A stretch of DNA of 64,000 nt from positions 1,297,910-1,361,909 of the forward strand of contig SCFE01000092.1 in assembly GCA_004352715.1 (NCBI GenBank), written 5' to 3'. The translations under genes and the position numbers were made by a program. Under the pieces are notes generated by a model. That model made no database searches. It saw only the letters and a list, made by a program, of their open reading frames with translations, and was not told the origin of the DNA. The first letter of the stretch is position 1; each line of letters starts with the position of its first letter. Source of the DNA: Hofstenia miamia (taxonomy: Eukaryota; Xenacoelomorpha; Acoela). Shown piece by piece: positions 10,820 to 23,847 of the stretch.

Positions 10820-13139
10820 AAAAATATTTAATCGGTGAGAAAAACAGCAACCAATTTCTAAGCGCTGATTGTATACATTTGACATTATTTCAGAAATTGC
10901 CGATCCTGACTATTTTTGAAAAGTTGTAATTTTGAATTTATTTTAAAAGTATTGAGTTTTGGGTCGCCCAAGTTATCATGTCATGTATTCAATTATTTCG
11001 TATTTTTGAATGTCAATTCCAATTTCTTTCAATAGATGTCTCACTAGAACGCATAACATATATAATGGGGAAACGTACATAATGTAAATATATGTTTCCA
11101 AGAGAGTATGAGAGATGTTCTTTGGGAATGATAGCCTATAATTTATTTAGTTCACAATCGTAACGTTTAAAATTTTTCAAATTGCTATAAAATATTACAA
11201 TTATAATCATAATATAATAATTAAATGTTCAAAATGTATTAGTCTTAAAAAAATACATTGTGTTTCCACCTTGGAAAGATAATACTTACATAAAAGAAAC
11301 TGTATTTAATGTGGGACTAAATGACTTTGATGTGGAAATGTATGTAATTGTGTGGTAGACCCAAGATAATGTCATAGGTGATGCATTGAAAGAAGTCGTA
11401 GATGAAGTAAATCAATAGAGATTTAAAGAAAAAAGCACTGACTATAAATCAATATCGAACTTATCGAAAAAATTGAAACTTTGTTTTTGTATGCAATTGT
11501 GGCCATTTAACTGAACAAACAATTTCACTAAATTTTAAAACCTATATTGAACAAAAACTTCAAAGTACAATTTAAAGTAACGCTTTATGTGATAAGTTAA
11601 CACCGAAAAATTGACATTATTTTTTTCTTTATAGTGCAAGAAAATTACTCTAATCTTTTAAAAAAGTTGATCCAAATGTGGCCTTATTCAAAAGATTGTC
11701 AGTATACAAAATATGATCAATTATTGTGTAATTAAAATGTAAAACAATATATTTCCAGAAGTTGGCACTTGAAATATTTATTTCAGTTAGTAAAATGATC
11801 TCTCCACGGCTACTGAGGGTGCTTGACAAGACGACAGTTCTTGATATGTTGCAGGTGATAAATTGCTTTTTTGAAATCACAAATTTCCTTGATCTGGTTC
11901 TGATTAACGCGTTTCTCAATGTATGCCAATATACCACAGGGGTCAGATTTAAAGTCTATCTTTGCGAAGTCAATTTGAGCGTTTCGCATAGTGTAACTTT
12001 GACTTTCAACGGGTTCGAGCAGACTCACAAGACAGCTATGGTAATGTTTGAGCTCACCTCGCTGATTAACGAACTCTGGGTTCTGAAAGGCTCTTCTTAT
12101 GTTTTCACAAAGAATCTCAGTGCCACTAAAATCACACTCAATTTCTTAAACTTTTGTAAGATTTTCACAATGCTATGCGAAAATGTTAACAGCAAATCGT
12201 TTTTTTTAATCATTTCCTATAAAAATTAATTTATTTTGGCTTTTAAGGCCAAATTTTACAATTAGCATTTTAATTGACGTGTAGCATTTTGTTCGACCAA
12301 GTGATAACCGTGTGTAATGCTGTTTTAACTAACAGCACTACAAGTGTGTAAAGGTATTGATATAAAATATCTAATATGTCGCAACATTACCAATACTTAA
12401 GCCAGTAATGCAATTAAGCATAAGCAATTTCTTAGAGCACCAACCAATAAAAAGCTTGATCCAATTCTTACAAGACAAAAAATCCTTAATCTGCAATATT
12501 TTAGAATTGATGATGTCATCAAAAATAATACCATCACATTTCTAAGTTGATATGAGAACCAAATCGATAATGCATTTTTAAGTCTCTTGATGCAATTATG
12601 TTCCTGTCTTTTAAAATTTTAGTCCCTATTAGCTAGTTATATTAAATAATATATTGATAGCATGTTATCGAGAGCAGAGAAAAGTCCATAAGTAGCAGTT
12701 TGTATCTGTCACTTTAAGTAACAATCAAACCATTGAAAATAGTGCAACATCGGCTATTAGACGACCTTTTTATTGCATGCTTTTGATGGAGTGAACAAGA
12801 GATCTTGTAATTATACATGTATGTATAAACATGGTTCTAAAGCATTTTGCTAAGATGGCTGTTAAACAAGCTGTCCAAAATTGTATATTTATATTAGGAT
12901 TTAGTTATGTTTTCTCAATATGTTATCTAAAGCATTATAAAATATTTGCAGCACTTGTACAACCACAATTACACATAATTATACTAAAAATTAAGAATAA
13001 ACCATGAAAATAATATAAAAAAATGTCAAATCAAATTGAAATTTTCACCTTTACTAACTTTTCCAAATAGCCAAAGATATTTTGATTGTGAAGTAGATAT
13101 TCTTTTACCTTTGTTTTGAATTGGTTAAATTTTGGTGTT
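10820..13139. other. Spacer with one unexplained 155-codon frame
   Basis: No known gene. At 11762-12229 the plus strand is open for 155 codons, and the minus strand over the same bases is also open for 72 and 95 codons in two frames. The minus product (MSLLEPVESQSYTMRNAQID onward) looks soluble and more protein-like than the hydrophobic plus product, but neither resembles a family I know. Base composition here is slightly more GC-rich than nearby. It may be another decayed transposon piece. Confidence 0.35.
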
Positions 13140-13620
13140 TTACGAAACTTCAATGGTAGCTTATATGCCATAGATTGCACATAGCTGGCGTAAATGCATG
13201 TTTACAAAATTAAATTTAAATAATTGCATATTCTCTGTTGTAGGAGATAGATTTCTTAAGAATTTGTTTCCATTACATATGTTTTTCATATGTAATTGAA
13301 GCAAATTCTTTAGAAATTATATCTCTCTAATTCGAAGAATTCAACTATTTCTAAGTTCATGAAACTTCANNNNNNNNNNNNNNNNNNNNNTTACGAAACT
13401 TCAATGGTAGCTTATATGCCATAGATTGCACATAGCTGGCGTAAATGCATGTTTACAAAATTAAATTTAAATAATTGCATATTCTCTGTTGTAGGAGATA
13501 GATTTCTTAAGAATTTGTTTCCATTACATATGTTTTTCATATGTAATTGAAGCAAATTCTTTAGAAATTATATCTCTCTAATTCGAAGAATTCAACTATT
13601 TCTAAGTTCATGAAACTTCA
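13140..13620. repeat. 230-bp exact direct duplication flanking an assembly gap
   Basis: 13140-13369 and 13391-13620 are identical and meet at N 13370-13390. Inside each copy is a short palindrome (TTCTTAAGAATTTG...AAGCAAATTC around ACATATG). Exact copies butted on a gap suggest failed gap closing and not a biological tandem repeat. Confidence 0.9.
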
Positions 13621-16224
13621 ACAGTAAAGCCATTATGCATAGGCAAATTATGATCTGAAAAACTAACTCTATTCATTCATATTGAAATAGTGAAGTCAGG
13701 CACATTCTTTCTAAATGACATTCGTCCCTGTTTCAAAAAATTCACTACAGCCACGCAATAATATTATGCTTCATTTATTTAACTATAATCATTTGTTTTT
13801 TCTTTGCTTTATTTTTTTTAACTCAACCAAGAGCGATTCAAAGTTTTTGTGTTCGTCTTCATAATTTGCCCTTTTGACTGGGTCAAAACACATTGTAACT
13901 CAAATCATAATGCCACGTGCCACCGCTTCTAGATCAAGGGTAGACGTGGGAACAGACTTTCATTCAAGGATGCATAATAAAATGCGTGTGCCAAACAATG
14001 GATGATGAATTTAATCCCAGATATATAAATGTATTAATGACCGCCTATGAAGAATATAACGTAAAATCATATCCACAAATTTGCCAGCAATTTTGAAGTT
14101 ATTTCCCAATCGACAGTGACAACGACAAAATTATAGGAAACTATGTCCAACCGAAACCCATACTCATGTCCACCATTGCGCTAGAGGCCTATTCATATAA
14201 TAACATTTCAAAATTTTCTGGATTTAGTTGCAAAAATGATCTGGTGCTGCGTGAATAAAAAAATCGTACGATATACAATAGCTTCACAAATTTCTAGTAG
14301 TTCTTCACTGTGCGCCGCCAAAGTTCTAATGTTATAATGTTTATGTACTGCAAGTTTTTTAGTTATACCGCATAAATTTCTGATTTTGTAAACATCAGGA
14401 ATATATCTTTGACAATGTGTAGTAATCATTCTTGCAGTCTTTTTTTAGCTGGGAGATCTTTGCTAATGGATATTGGAGACCCATAATTCTTTAGCTTATT
14501 CAATTTTTGTTAGCATTTCTAAAAGCCCATGTGAGCTTTAGGTGAATTTATTGTAAAATGGTCAATTCGAGCAATATTACCCATTGCTAAATTGAGAAAA
14601 TTAAGAAACTTAAACACATTTAATAGCTACATTCAGATAAACCAATAATGTGTGTACATAGAGCGACAGTAACATCGGCATCATAAAAAAGATTATGACT
14701 TTGAATAGAGGTGATGTAAAGATCCTCTGGTTTTAGGATATATATTCGATTGGAATATTTATCCAATTGTATTTCTAAGGATAAAATTTTGCTATATGTT
14801 CTATGAAAATCGCTATGAAATAAATTCCAAATTTACTATTAATATGTATTATATATTTTCGATTTCAGCTTTTACAAGAAATGCTTAGCCATATCCATGA
14901 GCACTTGTTTTGAATGTGTAAATTCAATCTACGTGGCAAGTGATTAATTAGTCAAGGAAAACAGAACCAATAATTTGGGATCTCGTCTCGCAACCGTTAT
15001 AAACCGATACCAAATTCCTCCACTGAAAATAACATGCTCCATTAATCAGCCTTGAGAACGTAAGCAAAGTCGAAAGATGTTAAGTTCAATCATTCCAGCA
15101 TAGAGATGCATAAATGTAACTATTAGCAAAAGATTTTGCTTGTACAGATGCAATTTGTTCATGGATGGTAGATGAGAATTCGCATTCCGGCAAGTTATAA
15201 TAAACAAAATATTTTTGTTAGGTATGTAGATGGACATCTTGTTAGGCAGATATAAGTAAGATATCAATATATTTCAAGTTGTAAAAGTTAGAAATGTAGG
15301 GAAGTTGTCATAGTATTTTGAATTCTAAGATTAAATTATGATGATATTATCTTAGAAGACAAATGTCTCTTGTTGCAATCTGGACAAGAAGGCGCATGGG
15401 AAGGGTCACGGGAGCTTGGCGCAAAGAAATTTAATTGTAGTATTAAGGTTTGCTTCTGTTGTTAAGTAATTTAGAAGTTTTAGTTACGCAGAGAATTAGT
15501 ATTTTTAGTTTTTAAGTTTTCTTGTATTTACTAGGGCTACATTTAAATATTTTTTCATTATATACGTCTCTCTTTTAAAATCAAATAGATCAAATAGAAT
15601 ATGTGTCGTTTTGCCTCATACGTGAGAGACAGTAAGAAATTAACATTATGCACATAGAAACGCAATAATATAACCAAATAACATAGCTACATTCAGGGAC
15701 GTGAGGGAATGTAGGGTAACACCCTCCCTTACTTTTTGAAACATAAGGAGGTATATCCTCACTTTTTTCTCTGATTTACATTTGATTGGAACATACACTG
15801 TTATTCCTTTTATCAATCTACATTTGAATGCTAAAGCGAACAACTACAGTAAAATTTTCATGTCTTCAATTTTAAACGATTATCCAGATCTTTTGCAACT
15901 GCGTCTGCAATGCGGAACAATTATCAGTTCTTATGCGTCAATTTCAAATCTGCTTCAAAAACCCTAAAAATGGCCAACATTTCTTGGAATGGTGAAACTA
16001 ATTTATTATTCAGAATTCTCCTTTGACATTGGCCTAATGCATAATATCAATAAAGCTCTGCATAACGTTTCTAGTTAGCCTCTTTTTCTTCTTCTGCAAC
16101 GTACAACAATGCAGACAAATTTATTAGTCGCACTATTCGATTTCTTGAAACAATGAAAGAACTGAAACTTTGCTACTTACAGTTGATAGAAAACAAAAAG
16201 CAATTCCTGGCCAGCATTCTTAAT
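13621..16224. other. Spacer, no gene seen
   Basis: AT-rich. At 15695-15745 a GC-richer patch (CAGGGACGTGAGGGAATG, then ACACCCTCCC) looks like one end of a small hAT-type element, with no partner found. The short frames here match nothing known. Confidence 0.4.
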
Positions 16225-16652
16225 CAGCGTTGGGAAAAAATCCGATTTAAATTCAAAAAATCAAAAATCGGATTTTTGATTTAAATCGGATTTTTTTATT
16301 TAAACCCAATTTTTCTAATTTAAATTGGATTTTTATCTAAATTTCAATTTTACCCACACAATCTTCCAAAGTAGTAAATATTAGAAGTCCTTTTGGTACT
16401 ACTATTTTTGAAATACAATAATTTAATCAATTTTAAACAAAAAACATGCAAAACTATAAATTCAGAGCTTGCCAATTCATTCCAATATTAAGGCAATGAC
16501 TTCAAAACAATTAGAATACACTACTCATATTTCTATTAGTGTACTTGATTTAAATCAATAATTGAACTAATAATGTGTTTTGATTTAAATCATGATTTAA
16601 ATCCGATTTAAATCAATGATTTAAATCGAGTGATTTAAATCGACCAACACTG
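16225..16652. mobile_element. Non-autonomous hAT-type MITE rich in GATTTAAATC
   Basis: Ends are CAGCGTTGGG on the left and, reading inward from the right, CAGTGTTGGTCGATTTAAAT. The 8-bp flanks TTCTTAAT (left) and TTTTCAAT (right) agree at six of eight positions, the expected scar of a hAT insertion. The interior is built of repeated TTTAAATCGGATTT and GATTTAAATC words in both orientations, so single strands could fold extensively. 428 bp, no coding capacity. Confidence 0.8.
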
Positions 16653-17873
16653 TTTTCAATACCATGAAATCATGGCTGTTAACACCACAACCCAAAGATC
16701 TCATTGGGAAACCTGAGGTACAGGATGAAAGTATTGTTTTACAGGTGATCAGAAGTCTGCAGACTTTGTTCGAGTGGGCGGTCACAAGCGCACGGTATTT
16801 CCCAGAAAAGTATCTGAATATTTGCGTTTTGTACAAGTTTCTTTTAAAGATTTCCTTAGATGTATTTGCGTTTGATTACAAATATATGAAACCTTGCAAA
16901 TTTTAGTCTAGTGTTTTTATTGAAAGTCCGGTTTGTTCTTAAGATTTTGCAAAAATCATACGCAATTTAGATCACTCTTTTATATTAAATCGATGGGCTG
17001 ATTTTGGGCATAGTGAAACGGGTGGCCAGCAGGCAAAGAAGACAACATTTGATGGTCCATGTCTTTCAACACGGTTCGGGTGGGCACACAATATTTTCAG
17101 GCTTGCAAATCAAAAGGCTTTAGAGATAAGGAAATGTAAGATTTATTTTTCCAAAAACTCAGACTAAAGTATTTCGTGATTTTGTTGAAAGCAATAACAA
17201 AAGAAGACCTGCTGACTTTGAATTTTGAACCAATTCTAAATAATAATATATTAAAACAATTTCGTGCAAGGTGAAGAGTGTGACAGAAGAAACAGTGATC
17301 TATAAAACAAGTTGTTAACAATAACAACGCAGGTGCTCACACTAATGTATGTGAAACTTACACGTATCTCCAATCTTCTCGGACAATTTTTATAGAATAG
17401 AATACATAAAAGCACATGCACATAAATTTGTAATTAACAATTAACAATCTTTATCTATATATTAATCTGTGTAGTTTACTTTGCATTATCTTAAGCATTG
17501 TAGAATTATTTAGTCATCTTCCGTTTCTTTAAGGCACTTAACAACAATGAACTACAACTCATAGTAACTAAATTTTGCTATTTCAATTTTTTTTCAAATT
17601 TGCATAAGTAAAATTACGTATGGGCTGTATCAAGTATCAGGCTACCTAATTAATCCTCTAATCCAGTGATTGACAGTTTCTATTTATTTTAAAAGCTTAT
17701 ACTTTAAAAGTATATTATACTATAATTTAAGCTAGAGGTCACTTTTTATTTCTTCCATTTTTAATTTATGCAAGCATTCAAAGTGCTAGCAGACGTGGGT
17801 CAACATTGATTTCATTAAATTCTGGCAATGATTTAGAATTTTCTTCCCAGCCACCATTTATAGCTGCCTTCAA
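16653..17873. other. Spacer, no gene seen
   Basis: The 80-codon plus frame at 16664-16906 and the overlapping minus frame have no recognisable motifs. The rest is AT-rich non-coding DNA. Confidence 0.4.
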
Positions 17874-18533
17874 CAGAGTTGTGACTGGCCTGATTTTGAA
17901 ATCCATGCCTGGCCTGGATCGTTCCCATACTTAAAATTTAGGCCCATGCCCGCCCTGGCCCAGCCCGTTGAGAGCAGAATATCATTTTATGATACACACT
18001 TTTTAAATATCTTAAAAAACATATATTAATTGAAACAAAATAGCCAGAAAATAAATTGAAAGCGCAAAACAGCAAAAAAATTACTTACTGTTCTTGATTA
18101 CAAAGGTCCATGGTTTGAAACAATCAAAGAAGATTTTTGTCAGATTTCTTTTGATTCATTAACAACTAATTAATCCGTATGAATGAAGATATAAATTGAG
18201 GAGAAGTCTAGTGATTTACCCTTTCTTTCAATATAAGCACAATTTGAAACATACTGTACAATGAATAGCGCATCAAGGATAGCGTGTTGTTTGATGCAAA
18301 CCATGTTCAAGTTGTAGGTAGCAGTTTATTTCAAACACAGCATGTAATAACATGCATTCAAAGCTTCATTGGAAGGAAAGGTAGCTAGATATCTAACATT
18401 CCTTATTGGACTTATAAATTATTTATATTCTATTTTGCAATCTGAAAAATTTACAGAAAATTTTTGTGACCTGAAGATACTTTATCAAAAGATTTAAGAA
18501 TTTCAAGCCGGGTCCAGCCCGGCCACAACTCTT
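17874..18533. mobile_element. Probable hAT-type element with CAGAGTTGTG ends
   Basis: Left end CAGAGTTGTGACTGGCCTG; the right end in reverse complement is AAGAGTTGTGGCCGGGCTGG, and both are followed by a TTGAAAT word (TTTTGAAATCC, GCTTGAAATTC). GC-rich subterminal pieces (GGCCCATGCCCGCCCTGGCC) stand out from the AT-rich interior. The flanking 8-mers do not match convincingly, so the insertion is old or the ends are slightly misplaced. No coding capacity. Confidence 0.55.
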
Positions 18534-18790
18534 TTTTCACAGTAGTTAGAATATTATTAGTCATATTTGGTCCATTTTCTGATTGTGGACCAGGCATTGA
18601 ACTAAAAAGAAAAAATGATAGAATCACATGTATTCCAGAATTATAGCAAACTATGCATGTATTTATGCACAAACTTAGTGAATGTATCATTAATAATACA
18701 CAATGTAAAAGTTTAAGTAAATCGTCTCAAAAAATTACAGTTTAAACTAAAATATTTAAATACTCATAATTAATAAAAACTTTCACTTAA

Positions 18791-19072
18791 CACTAGAAGG
18801 GCCAATAAATTTTACTATTGGAAAGCTTCGAGTGGGTCAATTGACCCACAATACTGTTCTAAAATATAAGTTCACAAAATATCAAACAAAAATATAAATT
18901 GAATATAATGTTGTGACTTTTGCCAGATGCAACGTATCGATAGGGTTTCATTTCTAACAATTCAAAAATAAACTTTTAACTAAAAGGAAATTTTATTGAA
19001 AATAAAATTTATACCAAAGCATAGAATTTCATAAATGGGTAATTTGACCCACTTGGGCCTGCCTTTCTAGTG
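18791..19072. mobile_element. piggyBac-type MITE with TTAA target duplication
   Basis: TTAA at 18787-18790 and again at 19073-19076 bracket ends CACTAGAAGGGC and (reverse complement of the right end) CACTAGAAAGGC, one mismatch in 12. Subterminal GGGTCAATTGACCCA on the left is answered by AATTTGACCCACTTGG on the right. TTAA duplications are the signature of piggyBac-superfamily transposition. 282 bp, no transposase. Confidence 0.85.
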
Positions 19073-19076
19073 TTAA

Positions 19077-22022
19077 GCTATAGCTTAAAATGGTAACCAC
19101 TGTCTTAGACATGGGCCTGACATGATGCGTTAAATAGGTAGCCCATTTCCAATTCTGAGGTACCTTAAAAAAGCTTAAATTTGAAATCATAGGAGTGGAA
19201 CTGCTTTTCTCAATACAGGACAAATATTTCTTGTTTAGTAGTTATTTATGATGTTTTTCAATGTAGGCAAACGCTAGTTATGCATGTGCTGTGCTTTGAC
19301 AATAAATGAAATTATATTAATTAATTTGAAATATAATATGTGCAATCTGTTATTTTGTTTGGCAGACACTGATTTACTCAATTTCTGAAGCAAATGTACT
19401 TAGCGATGAACAATCCTTCACAAACGTGGTCATCTCCAAACATAGACTAGTTGCGCAAACAATATGCGTGTTTCACACAACATTGTTTATCTACACTTAT
19501 AACAGAATGAGATTCATGGTCAGTGTCAAAAACATTGAATTATTTACGTTTGCATGTGTGTAGAATTTCTTTCATTATCTTTGCAATAATTGATTTTACC
19601 TATATTTAATATTTAAAACTTCTAAAACAAATTTGTATAGAGTGAACCGAGTTAAAAGAAATAATTACAAGAATGATGAATCTTGGAAATACCATAGGTA
19701 ATACAGTGGAAATAAAATTATAGACTATATATTTGCTATGAACAGGCGGGGCGGATACAAAATTCCTGGTGGGTAAATTCATTCTCGCAAGTACAGAGTT
19801 GAAAGCCAGGCAAATTGGCCTGCAGTCAGGCGCTGTGATGAAAACTATGCTTTTTAGACTCAACCTCTTCAGTTGGTTTCATTTATTTTGAGTTGAATTT
19901 GTAGGTTATATATACGTTTTTTATACTGACGACTATGTGTAAATTGATATAGTTGTAAACATTGTTCTTAAATGTAAAGTTTTTATAACGAGTAATTTTT
20001 TATTTTGTATACCAGAACAATAAAAATGTACTTATCATGACGATTTAATTTTCCATTGATACACTGTTATATGAACTGTTATAAAATACTAGTGATCCCC
20101 AAGATAACTCAGTGACTATTCTCCTCTGAAAAGTCCACCACATGCACTCACTTGTTACACAAGAACTTGACAAATTTCAACACAAAACTACAACTCTTCC
20201 AGGGTTCTATTCAAGCTCCTTGCATAGCTACAGTTCAAGACACCTAGGGCAATGCAGACAGATCAGGATTTTTTGCTGGTCAGGCCCTCAAACTCTTTTG
20301 TAAGATGATCCTGTTTCTAAATAAATCGTACAGAATTCAATTGATATAATATCATCTCAACCCAATGTGAATATTGCAGCACTTAGTTTAACTTACTTTG
20401 TAAGTGGTTTTTTAAAAAATACAAATTAATTACCAATAATTATATATTCATTTCTTAACCATAGAAAAATAGATATGACAAAATTCAATTACATGTATAC
20501 ATTTTTTCAGTATTTATTATTGTTTGGAATGAATTTTCTACATAACACTCAGTAATTACAATGTCAATTTGATGTGAGGTTGAAACTTATTTCCTCATTA
20601 ATGCTTACCATCATAATTTAAAATTTTTTAAGCCACTCATTAAAATTTGATTAATTGTTTTTGTTGTGACTTAGAATGCTACAATAACGTTTTAATAACA
20701 TTATTTTGACTGACTACACAGTAAAATTTATTTCACTGAAAACTAAATAAAATATTTAAGCTTTGTGGTTCCTTTAAATTGGTGACTTTAGGTAGTATTA
20801 GTAAAATATTTTTTAAAATAAAAACGTAATCTTGCTTTTTAAAGTAGGCCCCTATTTATAAATCAGATTAATATGAATAATTTTAAGATTCGCGATTCTT
20901 AGAAATTCAATATTTTGAGAATTGAAGGATCTTAATGTAAGAAAGAATTTGAATTAGGATCTAAAAAACTTTGATGCTAAGCCAATTAAGATAACAAATC
21001 GCATTGGAAGAATTAAATTATTTAAGAATTATTCTATCACTTTGCTCGCTATAATTGGGTTAGCAACAAAAGTTATATCGATTGCGCGGGCCATAATAAG
21101 TAAGAAAGGCCTATTACGTGAAAGAGGATGTTATTCACTAACATGAATAAATTTTTTTAGATAAGATATTTTAATAATTGAAAACGAAAATGTTGTTAAA
21201 ACCTCAGAAATGTGAAATATTTTCCTTCTTGAAAATATTGAAACTCAATATTATTCTTACTAATTCCTAAAACTTCCGAAATATCCCAAATCTTAGTTAT
21301 ATGTATATCAAGCATAATATGAATACATTTTGAACATTATTAGTAGAGTCGACTAATTATGCTCTATCAAACTAACATTTTTTGCGCATAAGGATGTCTT
21401 ATTAACAGGTAAATTATGCTGTATCATTAAAAATTTATGCTAAATAAAATTGCATTTTGATAAATTTTTTTATTAATGGATACTATTTTCATTAGTAAAA
21501 CAAAGTAGGTGACAACGCAAACGCTTAAAAATTCATCCAATTGCACGATTTGATGTATCAACTTTGTTATATGTCAATAAATTTACATTGTAAATAATCT
21601 ACTAATTTCTGCAGTATTATTTTTGACCGATTCTTTTATATATGAAGCACAATAAAGAAATAGAATAATTTTATAGAAATTTACTTTGCAAATTAAATAA
21701 TGTTGCTTAATGCTTACATAAATGAAATATTTGTATTAAGAATCATTATGATAAAATAGGTTCAATTTGTATGAGTATAAATTTTAATTGCATGACTACA
21801 AATTCAATTTGTTTGATTAAAATTCAATTTGCTTGGATAAAATTTCAACTTGGTAGTTAATTGTAATAAGGGAGTTTTGATGGTTTCTAAAATTTTACAT
21901 CAAAGAGTTCTTGTCAAGTCATGCTTATATGCAATTAGCTCATCTTCCTTTATTTCAATGCACCATAAATTATTCTGTATTCCCTTGATTTATACTTTTT
22001 TATGCTTTTTATGCTTAATGCA
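19077..22022. other. Spacer, no gene seen
   Basis: About 3 kb of AT-rich DNA. I found no coding similarity, inverted repeats or structured RNA that I could support. Confidence 0.45.
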
Positions 22023-22333
22023 TACCGCAATAGCAAAGCCACGTAGCATTTTCGTTATTTTACGTTTTTTGGTGGCAAAGGTCGGGTAATTACGTGGCAT
22101 TGTAATGAAATTTAAATTCGTCAAATCATTTCGTAAATTACATGGCAAATTTGTAACATTTTTACTAAAATTTCACCAACTTTCATTAAAAAGGCAACTA
22201 CCAACATATGTTGCTTAAAGGTTTGTTTACATAAGAGCAAAAAGGAATCATATTTACCAAAATGCGACGTAAATTCTAAGTGAAAGTGCGACGTATTGCC
22301 AGGCAAACGCCACGTGGCATTGCTATTTGGGTA
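22023..22333. mobile_element. Small element with AATAGCAA-GCCACGT inverted ends
   Basis: Left end TACCGCAATAGCAAAGCCAC and right end in reverse complement TACCCAAATAGCAATGCCAC match over about 22 bases with three differences. Further CACGTGGCATTG/TTACGTGGCATTG words lie just inside. About 310 bp, no coding capacity; the target duplication is unclear, so I do not assign a superfamily. Confidence 0.55.
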
Positions 22334-22869
22334 GTTGGTCGGCCCTAATCATTAGAAAGAGTAAATTTAATATTTTTGTGTACAAATTTAACTGGTTGAG
22401 GACTACAGTACAGACGTTTCTCCCCCACCTCTAGATCCGTCACTGAATAGGAGTGCGTCTTTTTCAGTTGTGTCCCACGCTGACTCAAGCCTATGATATA
22501 TAGCGCATCCAAAAGTGCGTCTTGCAATGCCCATATCCTCAAATTACTTATAGTGGCGCCCTTGTTTTTACTAACCGTACTAGAAGAATTTACACTAGCT
22601 CAATGCACCCGCCTATGGAAACCAATTCAATCCGAAGATCACGGTCAACACAATCATTTTTCCTTCATCCTCAGACCTCATTTACAATTTGAGGGATTAC
22701 CGAATTGGGCATCTTCCAATTGCATCCACACGATCTCAAAGATGATTTGTATTTGCCGAAATAGAGAAAAATTATCTGTTTAACTACACCTAGTTTAATT
22801 TGTAAATTTTTATAACTTTCATTTTTCATTTTGTTGTAACTAGTCGCAACTGTTCAATTTTAGGGTTGC

Positions 22870-22905
22870 GAGCGATACCACTTAAAATCTAATCTAATCT
22901 AAAAA
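22870..22905 (+). repeat. Possible LINE 3' tail (AATCT)n
   Basis: The sequence CTAATCTAATCTAAAAATC follows TTTAGGGTTGCGAGCGATACC. Short tandem tails of this kind end many non-LTR retrotransposons. An open frame precedes it (22493-22783) but has no reverse transcriptase motif, so the element cannot be confirmed. Confidence 0.3.
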
Positions 22906-23179
22906 TCGGTAACATTCTTCACTTATAAATTTAAAGATATAGACAATTTACATTTTAGCCATGAAATCCTCTATATTTTCAGCCTTAAATTGAGTAATTC
23001 ACTAATATCAGCATACGTCAAATTATTGCGAAGAGAGGTTTAAGATAGAGGAAGTAGATATCACCAAAGTTTTAAAACTAACTTCAATTTCAATATTAGC
23101 ACGTCACTGTCACATAGTCAAACTTATGAGTGAGTGTTTATTTAAGAGTTCTGATAATAAACTGCACAAACTGACATTT

Positions 23180-23184
23180 ACATG

Positions 23185-23220
<36 letters not shown>

Positions 23221-23472
23221 ANNNNNNNNNNNNNNNNNNNNNNNNNNNNNNNNNNNNNNNNNNNNNNNNNNNNNNNNNNNNNNNNNNNNNNNNNNNNNNN
23301 NNNNNNNNNNNNNNNNNNNNNNNNNNNNNNNNNNNNNNNNNNNNNNNNNNNNNNNNNNNNNNNNNNNNNNNNNNNNNNNNNNNNNNNNNNNNNNNNNNNN
23401 NNNNNNNNNNNNNNNNNNNNNNNNNNNNNNNNNNNNNNNNNNNNNNNNNNNNNNNNNNNNNNNNTATATATA
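23180..23472. repeat. (TA)n tract containing assembly gap
   Basis: TA repeat entering and leaving a run of N at 23222-23464. The reading frames across it are artefacts of TA and N. Confidence 0.95.
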
Positions 23473-23847
23473 TAGGCCTCATATATACTCCTTGTTGAAT
23501 CTAAGAAATCAAAACTACACCTGAACTATCAGTTCTCCACAATTTTCTAATATTTATATTTCTCAAATTCATAGAAATAATGGCGCATGCAAGGGGGATA
23601 TCGTGGAATGCCCCCCACTCCCCCAGGATTTGAAAATTGATTATAGTTCGTCAAATCAAATAATTTACCTTAAAAAATTCAGAAATTCTCAAAACTAATG
23701 GGGCTAAATTCATTTTAGGGAATATTTTTCAATATTTTGAAAACTTTCCGGGGGTTTTACCCCGCTTTTGTTCACAATCACCACCTTGATTATGACTAAG
23801 ATCTCTTCTTCAGAAAATTCTGAGTACGCCCCTAATACCAATAAGTA
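23473..23847. repeat. Duplicated repeat, copy A, starting at a TA tract
   Basis: From TAGGCCTCATATATACTCC through GTACGCCCCTAATACC the sequence recurs at 25032-25380. It contains a GC-rich piece (GGCGCATGCAAGGGGGAT... then GGGGGTTTTACCCCGC, then GAGTACGCCCCTA) organised like the hAT-type MITE at 25445-25682. In both copies the similarity begins just at the TA tract. Confidence 0.8.

Noticed and set aside
11762-12229. 155-codon plus-strand frame as a membrane protein gene
   Set aside because: Hydrophobic only because it is antisense to T-rich DNA; overlapping minus frames are also open; no motif or splice context supports it.
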